A DNA stretch of 64,000 nucleotides from Devosia nitrariae (lineage in GTDB: Bacteria > Pseudomonadota > Alphaproteobacteria > Rhizobiales > Devosiaceae), in assembly GCF_030160115.1 (NCBI RefSeq), contig NZ_BSNS01000011.1:248001-312000 (forward strand), read 5' to 3'. A program made the position numbers and the translations under genes. Shown in pieces: positions 6,808-17,737 of this stretch. The stretch's first letter is position 1. Each line of letters starts with the position of its first letter. The notes under the pieces are model-generated. The model searched no databases. It was given only the letters and a program-made list of their open reading frames with translations, and had not been told where the DNA came from.

Positions 6808-8256
6808 TCAGTCCGCCTGCGGCCCGAACTCCGCCGTAGCCGATCGCAGGATGCGTCGGTCGCCGTCCGTCCAGTGGTCGCGGTACCAGCTCGAGGCTTC
6901 GAAGCTGTCGTTGATGCGGGCCATCCACCGTTCCATGGCCGCCTTGAGCCGGATCTTCTCTCCGGCAAGGGCAGGGTCCGCGGCGAGGTTCGTCTGCTGG
7001 TAGGGATCGATGAGGCGGTCGAAGAGCAGTTCCTTTCCGTCGACCCGGAACACGCCATAGGTATAGCGCTTGTCGCGGACGGCCCGCCATTCATGGCCGT
7101 CTTGCCACCTGGCGGTGGCACCACATCCCTGCATCAGCGCGACTTCAGGCTCCGGTCCAGTCTCACCGCGCGCCCAATGGCTGAGGTCCATCCCTTCCAC
7201 GTCGTCGGCTACCGGCAGGCCCGCAAGGCCCGCAAGCGTTGGCAGGATGTCCACGGTACTCAGGCACACATCGGGCCTGCTGCCCGCAGGTATCTGGCCC
7301 GACCAGCGCATGAAGTATGGAACCCGGGCCGCCTCCTCGTAGAATATCAGCTTTGCCCTGCGGCCCTGCGCGCCGAACATCTCGCCATGGTCCGAGGTGA
7401 AGACCACTATGGTGTTTTCCGCTTCGCCCGATCCTTCGAGGGCCGCCATGAGCCGCCCGAACTCCGCATCGAGACTGGCCACCTGGGCATGATAACCGCG
7501 GCGCCAGCTTGCAAGCTCCGCACGTTCGGCATCCGAGAGGCTCGCCCACCTGTCTCGGTAAGGTGCGTCGTCGGTGTCGCGATAGTTGGGCGGGTTGGGG
7601 AAGTCGACGTCGCTGAACATGCGCCAGAAGCGTTCGGGCACGTTGTCCGGCCCCCACGGGTCGTGCGGCGGACCGTATGAAAGGACCAGCGAGAAGGGCC
7701 GGCCATCTGGATCGCGTGCGGCGCGGCGCACAAAATCGATGGCCTGATCCGTCTGCACCGTCGGCTCGTATTCTCCCGGGTGTTCGATCTTGTCCGGCGT
7801 TTCCTCGTGGTAGTAGGCCGGCGGGCTGAAGTTCTCGTGGTGGAAGTTGAATGCCTTCCACTCGCCGTCAAAGCCCAGCCGGTGCGGGCCACGCGGAACG
7901 AAGGAATTGCGCGGTTCGTAATGCGAACCCAGTTCGTTCGCATAAAGATGCCACTTGCCGATATAGGCCGTATTGTAGCCGGCATCGGTCAGCATGTGCC
8001 CGAGGCACCGCTGGTTAGGGTTCATGCGCAGTTCGTTGATCACCATGCCGTGGCTCGTGGTGTGCTTGCCGGTCAGCAGCGAGGCGCGATAGGCGGTGCA
8101 GACGGGCGTATTGACCACGGCATTGCTGAAGGACGCCGCCTCGCGTGCAAACCGGTCGATATTGGGGGTTTGGGCCTTGGTGCTGCCGGTGCACCCCAGC
8201 GCGTCGTAACGAAGCTGATCAGCAAACACATAGAGAATATTCGGCCGCTTGGTCAT
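6808..8256 (-). CDS. Cys-type (type I) sulfatase
   Basis: The protein of about 482 residues belongs to the alkaline phosphatase/sulfatase superfamily. It opens with RPNILYVFADQLRYDALG, the metal-binding block (D12). The activation motif C53-T-A-Y-R57 follows, in which the Cys would be oxidised to formylglycine. Later blocks include GKWHLY and FTSDHGEMFG. The core CxAxR departs slightly from the commoner CxPxR but is seen in the superfamily. The formylglycine-generating enzyme is encoded at 13687-14622. It is the last gene of the leftward sugar-importer operon, so it likely removes sulfate from an imported sugar or glycoconjugate. No signal peptide is seen, so it probably acts in the cytoplasm. 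The ATG at 8256 is preferred over an in-frame GTG at 8265. Confidence 0.92.
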   Translation of the reverse strand: MTKRPNILYVFADQLRYDALGCTGSTKAQTPNIDRFAREAASFSNAVVNTPVCTAYRASLLTGKHTTSHGMVINELRMNPNQRCLGHMLTDAGYNTAYIGKWHLYANELGSHYEPRNSFVPRGPHRLGFDGEWKAFNFHHENFSPPAYYHEETPDKIEHPGEYEPTVQTDQAIDFVRRAARDPDGRPFSLVLSYGPPHDPWGPDNVPERFWRMFSDVDFPNPPNYRDTDDAPYRDRWASLSDAERAELASWRRGYHAQVASLDAEFGRLMAALEGSGEAENTIVVFTSDHGEMFGAQGRRAKLIFYEEAARVPYFMRWSGQIPAGSRPDVCLSTVDILPTLAGLAGLPVADDVEGMDLSHWARGETGPEPEVALMQGCGATARWQDGHEWRAVRDKRYTYGVFRVDGKELLFDRLIDPYQQTNLAADPALAGEKIRLKAAMERWMARINDSFEASSWYRDHWTDGDRRILRSATAEFGPQAD

Positions 8257-8289
8257 CGGCGTCACTACCTGAACTGGAACGAAGAAGCG

Positions 8290-8312
8290 CTCCGCCGCAG
8301 GGGGCGGCGGAG
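8290..8312 (-). promoter_or_regulatory. Intercistronic stem-loop after the binding-protein gene
   Basis: CTCCGCCGC (8290-8298) pairs with GCGGCGGAG (8304-8312). The hairpin sits between the solute-binding-protein stop (8324) and the sulfatase start. Such stem-loops behind binding-protein genes commonly protect the upstream mRNA, raising binding-protein output relative to downstream genes. There is no T-run, so it is not a simple terminator. Confidence 0.6.
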
Positions 8313-8323
8313 CTTGGGGAGGA

Positions 8324-9646
8324 TCAGCGTGCGCGCCGCAGTACGGCGTTCACGCGGTTTTCGGCGTCCGCCAGGGCCTGCTCGATGCCTTTCTGGCCCA
8401 GCACCGCCGCGCTCAGTTCCTCGCCGATGGTGAAGAACATGACCCGCTGCTGGTTGATGGTGTTCGGGTGATGCCGGGCATTACCCGGGATCGACATGAT
8501 GCTGGCGCGGTGGGGCAGTTCCTGGAATTCAGCGCTGTCGAGCACGCTCTGGCGCGAGGGAAGATGCCCCGCACGGGCCCAGTCGCCATTGTGGTCATAG
8601 AGGAACTTCATGAACTGGAGCGCCCCCTGGCGCTGTTCTTCGGTGCGCCGGTCGCTCTTCAGCATCACCCAGGTGTGGCCGGCCGAGAACTGCGCATTGT
8701 CCGCATAGAGCTGGGGCAGGGGATAGACGCCGTAGTCGGCGAGCGCCATTTCGGCATTGTCGGCAGCGGCAACGAAGGGCGCGATCATCCAGGTACCCTG
8801 CGTCACTACGCCGGTCCCGCCCTGCTGGAACTCCGAATTGCCGACGCTCCCATCGGTGTAGGCGGTGGCCAGGCCCTCGTCCACGAGCCGCTTGAGTACG
8901 GTCAAGGCTTCGACGGCTTCCGGCGTCTGCAGTGCAATCTGCCTGGTGTCCTGCGGGAAGAAATCACCGCCCTGCTGCCATACCAGCGTATAGAAGGTGC
9001 GAGCGATGGAGCCGGCGTCGACCGGCAGGGCAAGATAGGGCTTGCCGGTCCTTTCCTTGAAGGCGGCCGCCTGTTCGAACAGCTCCTCGACGCTTGTCGG
9101 CATTACCGGATTGCCCTCGGCATCGAGCATCTCGGCCTCGGCAAACAGAGCCTTGTTGGTGTGCCAGAGCCAGCTGATAAAGTCCTGCGGCAGCCCATAG
9201 ATTTCGCCATCGACCTCGACATTCTCGCGCCCGCTGGCGACGAAATCGCTGGTGTCGATGCCGACCTCTGGAAAATCCTCGCTCAATGGCAGCAGCAGGC
9301 CCCGGCGCGCGAACTCACCGAGGACATCTGCATGCATCACTGAGACGTCCGGTACGTCGCCCGCGGCAAGGCGCCCCGCCAACTGCTCATAGTAGGGCTG
9401 CCACTCGACGATCTCGGTCACCACTTTGATGTCGGGGTTCTCCTGGTTGAACTGGTTGGTCAGTGCGGTGATGACGCCACACTCATTGGTCGCCCTGCTG
9501 GGATCGGTGACGGTGGCAAAGTCGGCTTCGCATGAGCCAAAGAAGCGCGCGAAGCGGATTTCCGTCTGCGCCACGGCCGCCTGTGCGCATAGCGCTGCCA
9601 CCAATGCAGCAGCGGCCAGCGCGGTGGAAGTCTTGTTCAATCTCAT
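8324..9646 (-). CDS. ABC sugar importer, solute-binding protein (family 1)
   Basis: The 440-residue protein has a clear signal peptide (residues 1-26, ending AAVAQ) and the layout of extracellular family 1 carbohydrate-binding proteins, including VSVMHADVLGEFA, SWLWHTNKALF and GTWMIAPF blocks. An AGGAGG site precedes the ATG at 9646. It delivers an oligosaccharide or sugar derivative to the two permeases encoded upstream. The adjoining sulfatase suggests a sulfated ligand, which is inference. Confidence 0.92.
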   Translation of the reverse strand: MRLNKTSTALAAAALVAALCAQAAVAQTEIRFARFFGSCEADFATVTDPSRATNECGVITALTNQFNQENPDIKVVTEIVEWQPYYEQLAGRLAAGDVPDVSVMHADVLGEFARRGLLLPLSEDFPEVGIDTSDFVASGRENVEVDGEIYGLPQDFISWLWHTNKALFAEAEMLDAEGNPVMPTSVEELFEQAAAFKERTGKPYLALPVDAGSIARTFYTLVWQQGGDFFPQDTRQIALQTPEAVEALTVLKRLVDEGLATAYTDGSVGNSEFQQGGTGVVTQGTWMIAPFVAAADNAEMALADYGVYPLPQLYADNAQFSAGHTWVMLKSDRRTEEQRQGALQFMKFLYDHNGDWARAGHLPSRQSVLDSAEFQELPHRASIMSIPGNARHHPNTINQQRVMFFTIGEELSAAVLGQKGIEQALADAENRVNAVLRRAR

Positions 9647-9686
9647 GGGCGGTTCTCCTCCTTGACCCTTTCCCGGTGGCCTCTTG

Positions 9687-10526
9687 CTATCGACCGCCCG
9701 CGCCGGCCACGGCGCGCAGGACGTATTTCTGGAAGATGAGATAGAGGATCAGCATGGGCAGGCCTGCGAATACGGCCTGGGCCATGAGGTAGCCGATGCC
9801 CTCGGACTGATCGAAATTGGTCTGCGTCGCCGCCAGCCCGATGGTCAGCGTGTACATTTCCGGGCGGGTCGCCGAGATCAGCGGCCACAGGTAATCGTTC
9901 CACGCATCGAGGAAGGTGAAGATCGCCAGCGTGATCTGGGCCGGCACCGACAAAGGCAGTGCGATCGTCAGGAAGATCTTCCAGCGCGAAGCATTGTCGA
10001 GCGCCGCTGCCTCTTCGAGCTCGCGCGGCAGCGCCCGGAAATAGGATGCCATCAGGAAGACGCCGAAAGGCGTTCCCAGATGCGGCAGGATCAGTCCTGT
10101 GTAGGTATTGTGCAGGTCGAGATCGACGAACATGGCATGGAGCGGAATGATGATGGCCTGGCGCGGGATGGCGAGGCCGATGAGCACGAAAACGAAGAGC
10201 GCCCGCCGCCCGGGGAATTCGAGACGGGCAAAGCCGTAACCGGCGATGGAGCAGATGATCAGCACCAGGACCGTCTGGATGATCGAAACCACGACGCTGT
10301 TGAGGATCCACCGGCCCAGCTGGCTGGAACGGATCAGGTCCGAATAGTTGTCCAGCGTGTAAGGGGCGCGGAAAACCGTGCCGAGGCCGTAGGACAGCTC
10401 TTCATTGGGCTTGAACGACAGGCCCAGCACCCAGAACAAGGGGATGAGCCAGCACAGCGACAACGCGATCACCAGCCAGTAGCTGAGCCGGCTGAAGACG
10501 GGTTCCTGGGGATCGAGTTTCGCCAT
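9687..10526 (-). CDS. ABC sugar importer, permease 2 (MalG-like)
   Basis: The 279-residue inner-membrane protein has about six helices and the cytoplasmic EAA loop EEAAALDNASRWKIFLTIAL that contacts the ATPase. The start at 10524-10526 (MAKLDPQE) lies one base from the stop of permease 1, so the genes are tightly coupled; a longer in-frame extension overlapping permease 1 is rejected. It belongs to the CUT1 class of carbohydrate importers with the neighbouring binding protein and ATPase. Confidence 0.92.
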   Translation of the reverse strand: MAKLDPQEPVFSRLSYWLVIALSLCWLIPLFWVLGLSFKPNEELSYGLGTVFRAPYTLDNYSDLIRSSQLGRWILNSVVVSIIQTVLVLIICSIAGYGFARLEFPGRRALFVFVLIGLAIPRQAIIIPLHAMFVDLDLHNTYTGLILPHLGTPFGVFLMASYFRALPRELEEAAALDNASRWKIFLTIALPLSVPAQITLAIFTFLDAWNDYLWPLISATRPEMYTLTIGLAATQTNFDQSEGIGYLMAQAVFAGLPMLILYLIFQKYVLRAVAGAGGR

Positions 10527-10527
10527 C

Positions 10528-11444
10528 TCAGCTCTCCGCTGGTTTCCGGCTGACCCAGAACTGCAGTCCCGCGGCCACCAGCATGATGGCGAACAGGATC
10601 TGTGACGCCGCCGCGGCATATCCTGCTTGCCACTGCTGGAATCCGGCCTGGTAGATGAACATCACCATGGATCGGGTGGTGTTGTTCGGGCCGCCGCCGG
10701 TGAGCAGGTTCACCTGCCCGAAGACCTGGAACTGCAGCACCACTTCGATCACCGCGACCAGCACGATCATCTTGCTGATCGAGGGGATGGTGATGGTCCA
10801 GAGAATGCGCAGCGGACTGGCGGAATCCAGCCGTGCCGCCTCGTAGATGTCCTGCGGCACCTGCTGCAGTGCCGCGAGGAACAGCATCATGGGCAGGCCT
10901 ATGGACCACCAGACCGTCACCAGCGCGACGGCCGCCAGGGCCCAGTCCGGGTTGAGCAGGATTGAGAGAGGTCCGAGGCCAAGCGCCGTGCTGCCGGCAT
11001 CGATCATGCCGACATTGGGCAGGTAGACGGTCTTCCAGATGAGCGTGACGACGGTGACCGAGAGCACGTGCGGCCCGAAGAACAGGGTCCGCATGATAGC
11101 CGCGCCGCGGGTAGGCCTGTTGAGAGCCAGCGCGATGAGGAGGCCCAGCACGACGAACGCCGGCACGGTAAGGATCACGAAACGCAGGGTGTTGAAGATC
11201 GAACCAATGAATATCGGGTCGATCGATAGATCTTCGTAGTTCCAGAACCCGACGAACTCGGAGGTGCCGCTGAGCAGGTCCTTGTATTGAAAGCTCATGA
11301 TCACGCCGGAAACCAGCGGGTAGATCATCAGCCAGAGGTAGAGTACCAGGAATGGTGCCACGAACGCCAGGCCCGCCCAACGCGACCACCAGCCTGCCCT
11401 CGCCGCACGTCTGCCCCTTGCGGCGTCAACGCCAACCAACGTCG

Positions 11445-11448
<4 letters not shown>
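10528..11448 (-). CDS. ABC sugar importer, permease 1 (MalF/UgpA-like)
   Basis: The 306-residue inner-membrane protein has a basic N-terminus, six predicted helices and the EAA motif YEAARLDSASPLRILWTITI near residue 205. Its start codon overlaps the stop of the ATPase gene in an ATGA arrangement (11445-11448). It forms the translocation pore with permease 2. Confidence 0.92.
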
Positions 11449-12533
<1,085 letters not shown>

Positions 12534-12580
12534 GTACGCTCCTCCCTCGCCTGCACCTGTTTCGAACGGCACTTCGGCGT

Positions 12581-12625
12581 TTTCAACGTTGAAACAATCA
12601 AGACATAGCTTTTTCAACGTGGCAA
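12581..12625. promoter_or_regulatory. LacI-family operator pair between importer operon and regulator
   Basis: TTTCAACGTTGAAA at 12581-12594 is a perfect 14-bp palindrome of the kind bound by LacI-family repressors. A second, weaker copy, TTTCAACGTGGCAA, lies at 12612-12625 with its centre 31 bp away, about three helical turns. The pair lies between the divergent importer operon and the LacI gene, so it likely represses the operon and perhaps the regulator itself. Confidence 0.75.
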
Positions 12626-12684
12626 TAGGCAGAAGAGCGTTTTTATGTCATGAACGCTTCGTGACGAGGTCGGAGCATATTCGG

Positions 12685-13686
12685 ATGAAGGCGGCGACGG
12701 TGAAGGATGTGGCCCTGGCGGCCGGCGTATCGGCGCGCACCGTCTCCAACGTCGTCCACGGCTATGTCCATGTCTCCGAGGACACACGCCGGCGCGTGCA
12801 GGAAGCCTGCGATCGCCTTGACTATCGCCCCAACCTCCTCGCGCGCAACCTGCGCTCGGGGCGCTCCAGGGTCATCGCCCTGGTGGTGCCGGAAATCGGC
12901 TCTCCCTATTTCGGCGAACTGGGCCAATCGATCATCGAGGCGGCCCGCAGCCGCGGCTATGCCGTACTGATCGACCATACCGGCGGCGACATCGAGCAGG
13001 AGAAGGAGTTCCTCGTCCGCAGTTCAGCCTCCCGCCTCTTCGATGGTGTGCTGCTCAGCCCCTCCCGCGTCACCGGCGACGAGCTGCGCGCGATCCTCGA
13101 CGTGCCTTTCGTCCTCTTGGGGCCGCGCCTGTTCGATCCGGCCTTCGACCATGTTTCAATCGACAACGTTGCCGCGGCTGCCGAAGCCACCGGCCACCTG
13201 CTCCGCCAGGGACGGCGCCGGGTGGCCGCCATCGGCGAACAGCGCTGGGGCGGCAGTGCGGCCCAGATTCGCACGATCGGGTTCCGCAAGGCCCACGAGG
13301 CGCTGGGCCTTGCGGTCGATGAATCGCTGGTCGTGCCCACCGCTCGTTTCAAGCGCGAGGACGGGGCCGCGGCCATGAGCCACCTCATCGAGTCGGGGTT
13401 GAGGCCCGATGCCGTCTTCTGCTTCAACGATCTGCTGGCGCTGGGGGCGATGCGCGCCATTCACCAGCACGGCCTGCGTGTCCCGGAGGACATTGCCGTG
13501 GTCGGCTTCGACAACATTGAGGAAGGGCAATATTCGACCCCTTCACTCACCACCATCGCACCTGACCGTCACGTCATCGCCGAGCTCGCCGTAGAACGGC
13601 TCCTGGCGCGCATCGATGGTGAAACAGTCGATCAACCGCCGCGGCTCGTGGTGCCGCACCAGCTACTGGTGCGCGAAAGCGCGTGA
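12685..13686 (+). CDS. LacI-family transcriptional repressor
   Basis: The 333-residue protein begins with a canonical LacI HTH (ATVKDVALAAGVSARTVSNV) and hinge helix (YRPNLLARNLRSGRS). A periplasmic-binding-protein-like sensor domain follows, ending GFDNIEEGQYSTPSLTTIAP. It is divergent from the sulfatase/ABC operon and next to a matching palindromic operator. It presumably senses the imported sugar or a breakdown product. The ATG at 12685 is followed directly by the HTH; upstream in-frame codons do not add recognisable sequence. Confidence 0.92.
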   Translation: MKAATVKDVALAAGVSARTVSNVVHGYVHVSEDTRRRVQEACDRLDYRPNLLARNLRSGRSRVIALVVPEIGSPYFGELGQSIIEAARSRGYAVLIDHTGGDIEQEKEFLVRSSASRLFDGVLLSPSRVTGDELRAILDVPFVLLGPRLFDPAFDHVSIDNVAAAAEATGHLLRQGRRRVAAIGEQRWGGSAAQIRTIGFRKAHEALGLAVDESLVVPTARFKREDGAAAMSHLIESGLRPDAVFCFNDLLALGAMRAIHQHGLRVPEDIAVVGFDNIEEGQYSTPSLTTIAPDRHVIAELAVERLLARIDGETVDQPPRLVVPHQLLVRESA

Positions 13687-14622
13687 TTAGTTCACCGCCT
13701 CATAGACCACCCGGAAGCCGATATGGCTGGTCGACGTATCGGCAGTGTTGCCATGGCGCGCGGCGATCCGGTAGCGATAGCAATAGCTGCGGTGGCACAG
13801 GAACGATCCGCCTTTCATCAGCCGCTGGTTGGTCGCGGTGGCCTCGGCGTTCACGGCCTTGCCGGCCTTGCTAAGGGAACGCACCCGCCAGCGGTCCGCC
13901 GTCCATTCCCAGGTATTGCCCGACATGTTGAACAGGCCATAACCATTGGGTTCGAACGAGCTGGCCGGCGCCACCCAGCGATAGCCGTCCGCACCGGTAT
14001 TCCGGTCCGGAAATTCGCCCTGCCAGATGTTGCAGGGCATGAAGCCGGTATCGTCGGGTTCGCGATCGCCCCAGGGAAAGACAGGGTCGGAGAGGCCCCC
14101 ACGCGCCGCGTGCTCCCATTCCGCTTCGGTGGGCAGCCGCCCACCCGCCCAGACGGCAAAAGCAGATGCGTCGTTCCAGGTGACATGGGTCACCGGGTGC
14201 TCCTCACGTCCGTCAAGTGCACTTTCGGGACCTTCCGGACGATCCCATTGCGCCCCATCGACCCGCCGCCACCACTCGATGCCGACCGCCGCTTGCGTGG
14301 CCATCGCGGCCGGTAGCATGTCGTGGAAGACGAAGGACCAGCCGAAGCGCGCGGCCTCGGTCACATAGCCGGTGGCGGCGATGAATTGCGCGAACCGGGC
14401 ATTGGTGACCGCGGCCTTGTCCATGCGGAATGGCTGCACCCGAGCCGACCGCACCGGAGATTCACCGTCCCCCTCGTGGATCGGTCGGCGCGTTCCCGTC
14501 TGAACCACACCGCCGGGAATATCCGCTGTATCGGCACTGGCCGTAGCCGTCACCTGCCGGGGAAGCGGGTTCTCGGCCTCGATGGTCCCGCCGCGCCCCG
14601 GCGGACTGCAGCAACTACTCAT
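13687..14622 (-). CDS. Formylglycine-generating enzyme (SUMF1 family)
   Basis: The 311-residue product is an FGE-sulfatase-domain protein. Typical blocks are VTHVTWNDASAFAVWAGGRL, PTEAEWEHAARGG, YGLFNMSGNTWEWT and, near the C-terminus, GGSFLCHRSYCYRYR, with the copper-binding and catalytic Cys pair C276 and C281. FGE converts the sulfatase motif Cys to formylglycine, so this gene is the functional partner of the sulfatase at 6808-8256. The N-terminus has a CC pair (MSSCCSPPGR). The ATG at 14622 is chosen over 14652. The gene abuts the LacI gene tail to tail (13686/13687). Confidence 0.93.
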   Translation of the reverse strand: MSSCCSPPGRGGTIEAENPLPRQVTATASADTADIPGGVVQTGTRRPIHEGDGESPVRSARVQPFRMDKAAVTNARFAQFIAATGYVTEAARFGWSFVFHDMLPAAMATQAAVGIEWWRRVDGAQWDRPEGPESALDGREEHPVTHVTWNDASAFAVWAGGRLPTEAEWEHAARGGLSDPVFPWGDREPDDTGFMPCNIWQGEFPDRNTGADGYRWVAPASSFEPNGYGLFNMSGNTWEWTADRWRVRSLSKAGKAVNAEATATNQRLMKGGSFLCHRSYCYRYRIAARHGNTADTSTSHIGFRVVYEAVN

Positions 14623-14946
14623 GTCTCTTCGCTTCGGTTCTGCACTGCCCACCTTGTTCTCGGCGGCAAACTACCGGCGAGTGCCGCACACGTCCAGCGA
14701 GCGCATCAGCTTGTGACCGAGCGGCAGGACGAGGCCAGCGGCCTCCGCTGCCCGCGGCTGGACGTCGCTTGGTCGGCCCAATGTCGCGCCGATGTTGCGG
14801 GCACGACGCCGGGGCCCATCAGCGCTCAAGCGCAAGAACTCTGGGCCGTCAAGAACCGCACTCATCAAACAGCAACCGCGCGAACGACTTTGTAGTATTC
14901 TGAGCCCGCTAGTGTACCTTCAGAGAGTCTGCGGGCGGGACGTTTC
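14623..14946. other. Divergent intergenic region, no clear gene
   Basis: This 324-base gap separates the FGE gene from the large LuxR-type regulator. A 65-codon minus-strand frame (14671-14868) exists but has no convincing ribosome binding site and no family resemblance, so it is not called. No strong palindrome was noticed. Confidence 0.5.
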
Positions 14947-17631
14947 ATGCTGCTTGAACGGGACGGACCAGTTGAGACTCTGCTGGCGGCGGCGGGGAAG
15001 GCTGTGGCCGGGCATGGTCGGACCGTACTGGTCGAAGGCGAGGCGGGCATCGGCAAAACGTCGCTCCTTCGTGCTTTCTCGGAACAGTCCGGGACGGATT
15101 GCCGGGTGCTTTGGGGCTGGTGCGAACCATTTTTCACGCCGCGTCCGCTGGGACCTCTCCAGGATATGGCTCATGAGCTCGATCAGCGCGTGGCCGCGCT
15201 GCTCGACGAGACGGCCGCCCCCGAGCGGCTCTTCCCGACGCTCCTGAACGCGCTCCAACACGTCAGGGGCACCACCGTACTCGTCTTCGAGGACGTGCAT
15301 TGGGCCGACAACGCCACGCTCGACCTCGTGAGGTATCTCGGCCGTCGCGTCTCCCTGCTCCGTGCGATGCTGGTGCTCAGCCTGCGCAGCGACGAGATTG
15401 ATGCCGATCATCCGTTGACCCAGGTGATCGGCGACCTGCCTTCATCTTCCGTCACTCGTGTCACGCTGGAGCCCCTCTCTGCCGATGCGGTCGCAACGCT
15501 TGCCGAGCAGTCGGGCCAGCTAGCCGATGGTCTCTATCGCATCACCGCGGGCAATCCGTTCTTCGTCACCGAGCTATTGTCGAGCAGCGACATCGCACCG
15601 GGACGCATTCCCTCCTCCGTCCGCGACGCCGTTTGGGCGCGCCTGTCGCGCCTGACGCCAGGCGAACGCGAACTGCTCGAAATTATGAGCATCATGCCGG
15701 GCAATGTGGAGCCTTGGCTGATCCGCGCTCTTCTGGGCGCCGAAGCCGAAGCCCTTGTCGACCAATGTGTAGCGCGCGGATTGTTGCGACGCGACGGCCT
15801 GGGCACGCTGACATTCCGGCATGAGCTTGCAAGGAAGGCCACGCTCGACCGGCTTGCTCCATGGGTGCAGCGCTCGCTGCATGCGAAAGTCGAGGCAGCA
15901 CTGTCCGACGTTCCATCGACGCATGCGAGCGCTCTTCTCTCGCGGCGAGTACACCACGCCGATGGTGCCGCCAATGGCGAGCGCGTGCTTGAACTTGCGC
16001 CGCGGGCCGCCGAGCAAGCGGCCCGTTTGGGGGCGCATCGGGAGGCCGCGTCACATCTGGCGACAGCTCTTGAATATGTCGAGCAGGCCCCTCCGGAACT
16101 GGCCGCACAGCTTTACGAAGACTGGGCGTACGAGGCCGGGCTCGCTCTTTTCGTCTATGACGGCATCATCGACGCTCGGCACCGGGCCATCGCGATCTGG
16201 CGGCAGCTTGGCCGTCCCGACAAGGTTGGCCTCAACCTGCGCTGGCTGTCTCGACTGCATTGGCGCCGCGGCGAGGGGGAACGGGCGGAAGATTATGCGG
16301 ACCAGGCGGTGCGTGAAGTGGAGAGCCTGCCGCCTGGTCCGGAGCTGGCGATGGCTTATAGTACGCGCTCTCAACTGCACATGCTGCACTATCGGTTCGA
16401 CGAGGCCGTCGAATGGGGCGAACGCGCGATTGCGCTGGCCGATCTGCTGGGCGAGATCGAGACGACACGCGTCCACGCGCTCAACAATGTCGGCACTGCG
16501 CTCATGTTCGCCGGCCGTCCGGGCGGCCGGGAGCGGCTCGAGGAAAGCCTGTCGCTTTCGCTCGCAAACGAGCTCCATGACGACGCCGCCCGCGCTTATA
16601 CCAACTTCGCCGAATGTGCATTGGTCGCCAAGGATTTCGCGCTTGCCGAGCGGCTGCTGTCCGAGGGAATCGCATTCTGCGCTCGGCACGACCTCGATTC
16701 TGCGGCGCAATACCTGCTTGGCAGGCAAGCGCAGTTCCACCTGGAGCAAGGCCGCTTCCGCGAGGCCGAGACGGTCGCCCAGGGTGTCATGAACCAGGAG
16801 CGCCTGCCCATGGTCATGCACCTGCCGGCCCTCACTGTGCTCGGCGCGGTGCGCACGCGGCTGGGCGAAGCCGGCGCGGTGGACCTGCTGAACCGGGCCC
16901 TTGAGGAGGGGCTGACAACTGGCGAGCCTCAACGCATCGTGCCGGTCCGTCTGGCGTTGACGGAGGCCGCTTGGCTTATGGACGATCTCGGGGCCGGCCG
17001 GGAGCAGCTTTCGGCCCTGGACGCCATGGATCCCAGCTGTTTCCGGCCGTGGGATCTGGGCGAGCTGGCGGTCTGGAGGCAGCGATGCGGTATGGCGGGG
17101 GCGCGATCCGCGCCGAAGGCGCAGCTCCCGTCTCCACGCGCCGCTGAGCTTGCCGGCGATGCGCTGGCGGCCGCCGCGGAGTGGATCCATCTCGGGCTTC
17201 CGTATGAAGCCGCGCTTTGCCTGATGCAGGTGAGGGGCGCCGAGGCCGCCGCGGCGCTCGCCCGCGCGGTGGCGATCCTCGACGGAATCGAGGCTCGACC
17301 TGCCGCAGCACTGGCACGAAAGTCGGCACAGCGCATGGGCGTCGCGGTCCAGTTGCCCAAGATGCGCCGGGGGCCCTACGCGGCCGCTCGTCGCCACCCG
17401 CTCGGCCTGACACGGCACGAGCAGAAGGTCCTCGCGCTGATCGCCGAGGGCATGGGCAACAAGGAAGTCGCGCGACTTCTGGCGCGCTCGCCGCGCACGA
17501 TCGAACACCACGTCTCCTCCGTGCTGAGCAAGCTCAACGCCGCCAACCGGATGGAGCTCCTCCTGCGTTTGCGCGGCGAGCCATGGCTATTGTCGGCCCT
17601 CGATGCGCCGGATGGCGCGAAAGCCAGGTAG
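14947..17631 (+). CDS. Large ATPase LuxR-family regulator (LAL/MalT-like)
   Basis: The 894-residue protein starts with an AAA/STAND ATPase module: Walker A GEAGIGKT at residues 31-38 and a Walker B-like VFEDVHWADN near 113-122. A long TPR-like helical middle follows, and a LuxR-type HTH at about 815-880 (LTRHEQKVLALIAEGMGNKEVARLLARSPRTIEHHVSSVLSKL). Proteins of this class are ATP-dependent signal-responsive activators. The likely targets are the downstream rightward genes (17873 onward), where a compound inverted/direct repeat lies upstream. The inducer is unknown. Confidence 0.9.
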   Translation: MLLERDGPVETLLAAAGKAVAGHGRTVLVEGEAGIGKTSLLRAFSEQSGTDCRVLWGWCEPFFTPRPLGPLQDMAHELDQRVAALLDETAAPERLFPTLLNALQHVRGTTVLVFEDVHWADNATLDLVRYLGRRVSLLRAMLVLSLRSDEIDADHPLTQVIGDLPSSSVTRVTLEPLSADAVATLAEQSGQLADGLYRITAGNPFFVTELLSSSDIAPGRIPSSVRDAVWARLSRLTPGERELLEIMSIMPGNVEPWLIRALLGAEAEALVDQCVARGLLRRDGLGTLTFRHELARKATLDRLAPWVQRSLHAKVEAALSDVPSTHASALLSRRVHHADGAANGERVLELAPRAAEQAARLGAHREAASHLATALEYVEQAPPELAAQLYEDWAYEAGLALFVYDGIIDARHRAIAIWRQLGRPDKVGLNLRWLSRLHWRRGEGERAEDYADQAVREVESLPPGPELAMAYSTRSQLHMLHYRFDEAVEWGERAIALADLLGEIETTRVHALNNVGTALMFAGRPGGRERLEESLSLSLANELHDDAARAYTNFAECALVAKDFALAERLLSEGIAFCARHDLDSAAQYLLGRQAQFHLEQGRFREAETVAQGVMNQERLPMVMHLPALTVLGAVRTRLGEAGAVDLLNRALEEGLTTGEPQRIVPVRLALTEAAWLMDDLGAGREQLSALDAMDPSCFRPWDLGELAVWRQRCGMAGARSAPKAQLPSPRAAELAGDALAAAAEWIHLGLPYEAALCLMQVRGAEAAAALARAVAILDGIEARPAAALARKSAQRMGVAVQLPKMRRGPYAAARRHPLGLTRHEQKVLALIAEGMGNKEVARLLARSPRTIEHHVSSVLSKLNAANRMELLLRLRGEPWLLSALDAPDGAKAR

Positions 17632-17737
17632 TCCCCGGAAATTAGGGAATGCCCGCGAAAAACAGGCAACCGCACGCCGAAAAATGGGTGACGGCACCGA
17701 TGTGCCTGTCTGCCGCCCGCCATAGGTTTCGTTCGGA

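Noticed and set aside
14671..14868. Minus-strand 65-aa frame between FGE and the LAL-type regulator
   Set aside because: No supporting ribosome binding site or homology could be seen; kept only as a note in the intergenic entry.
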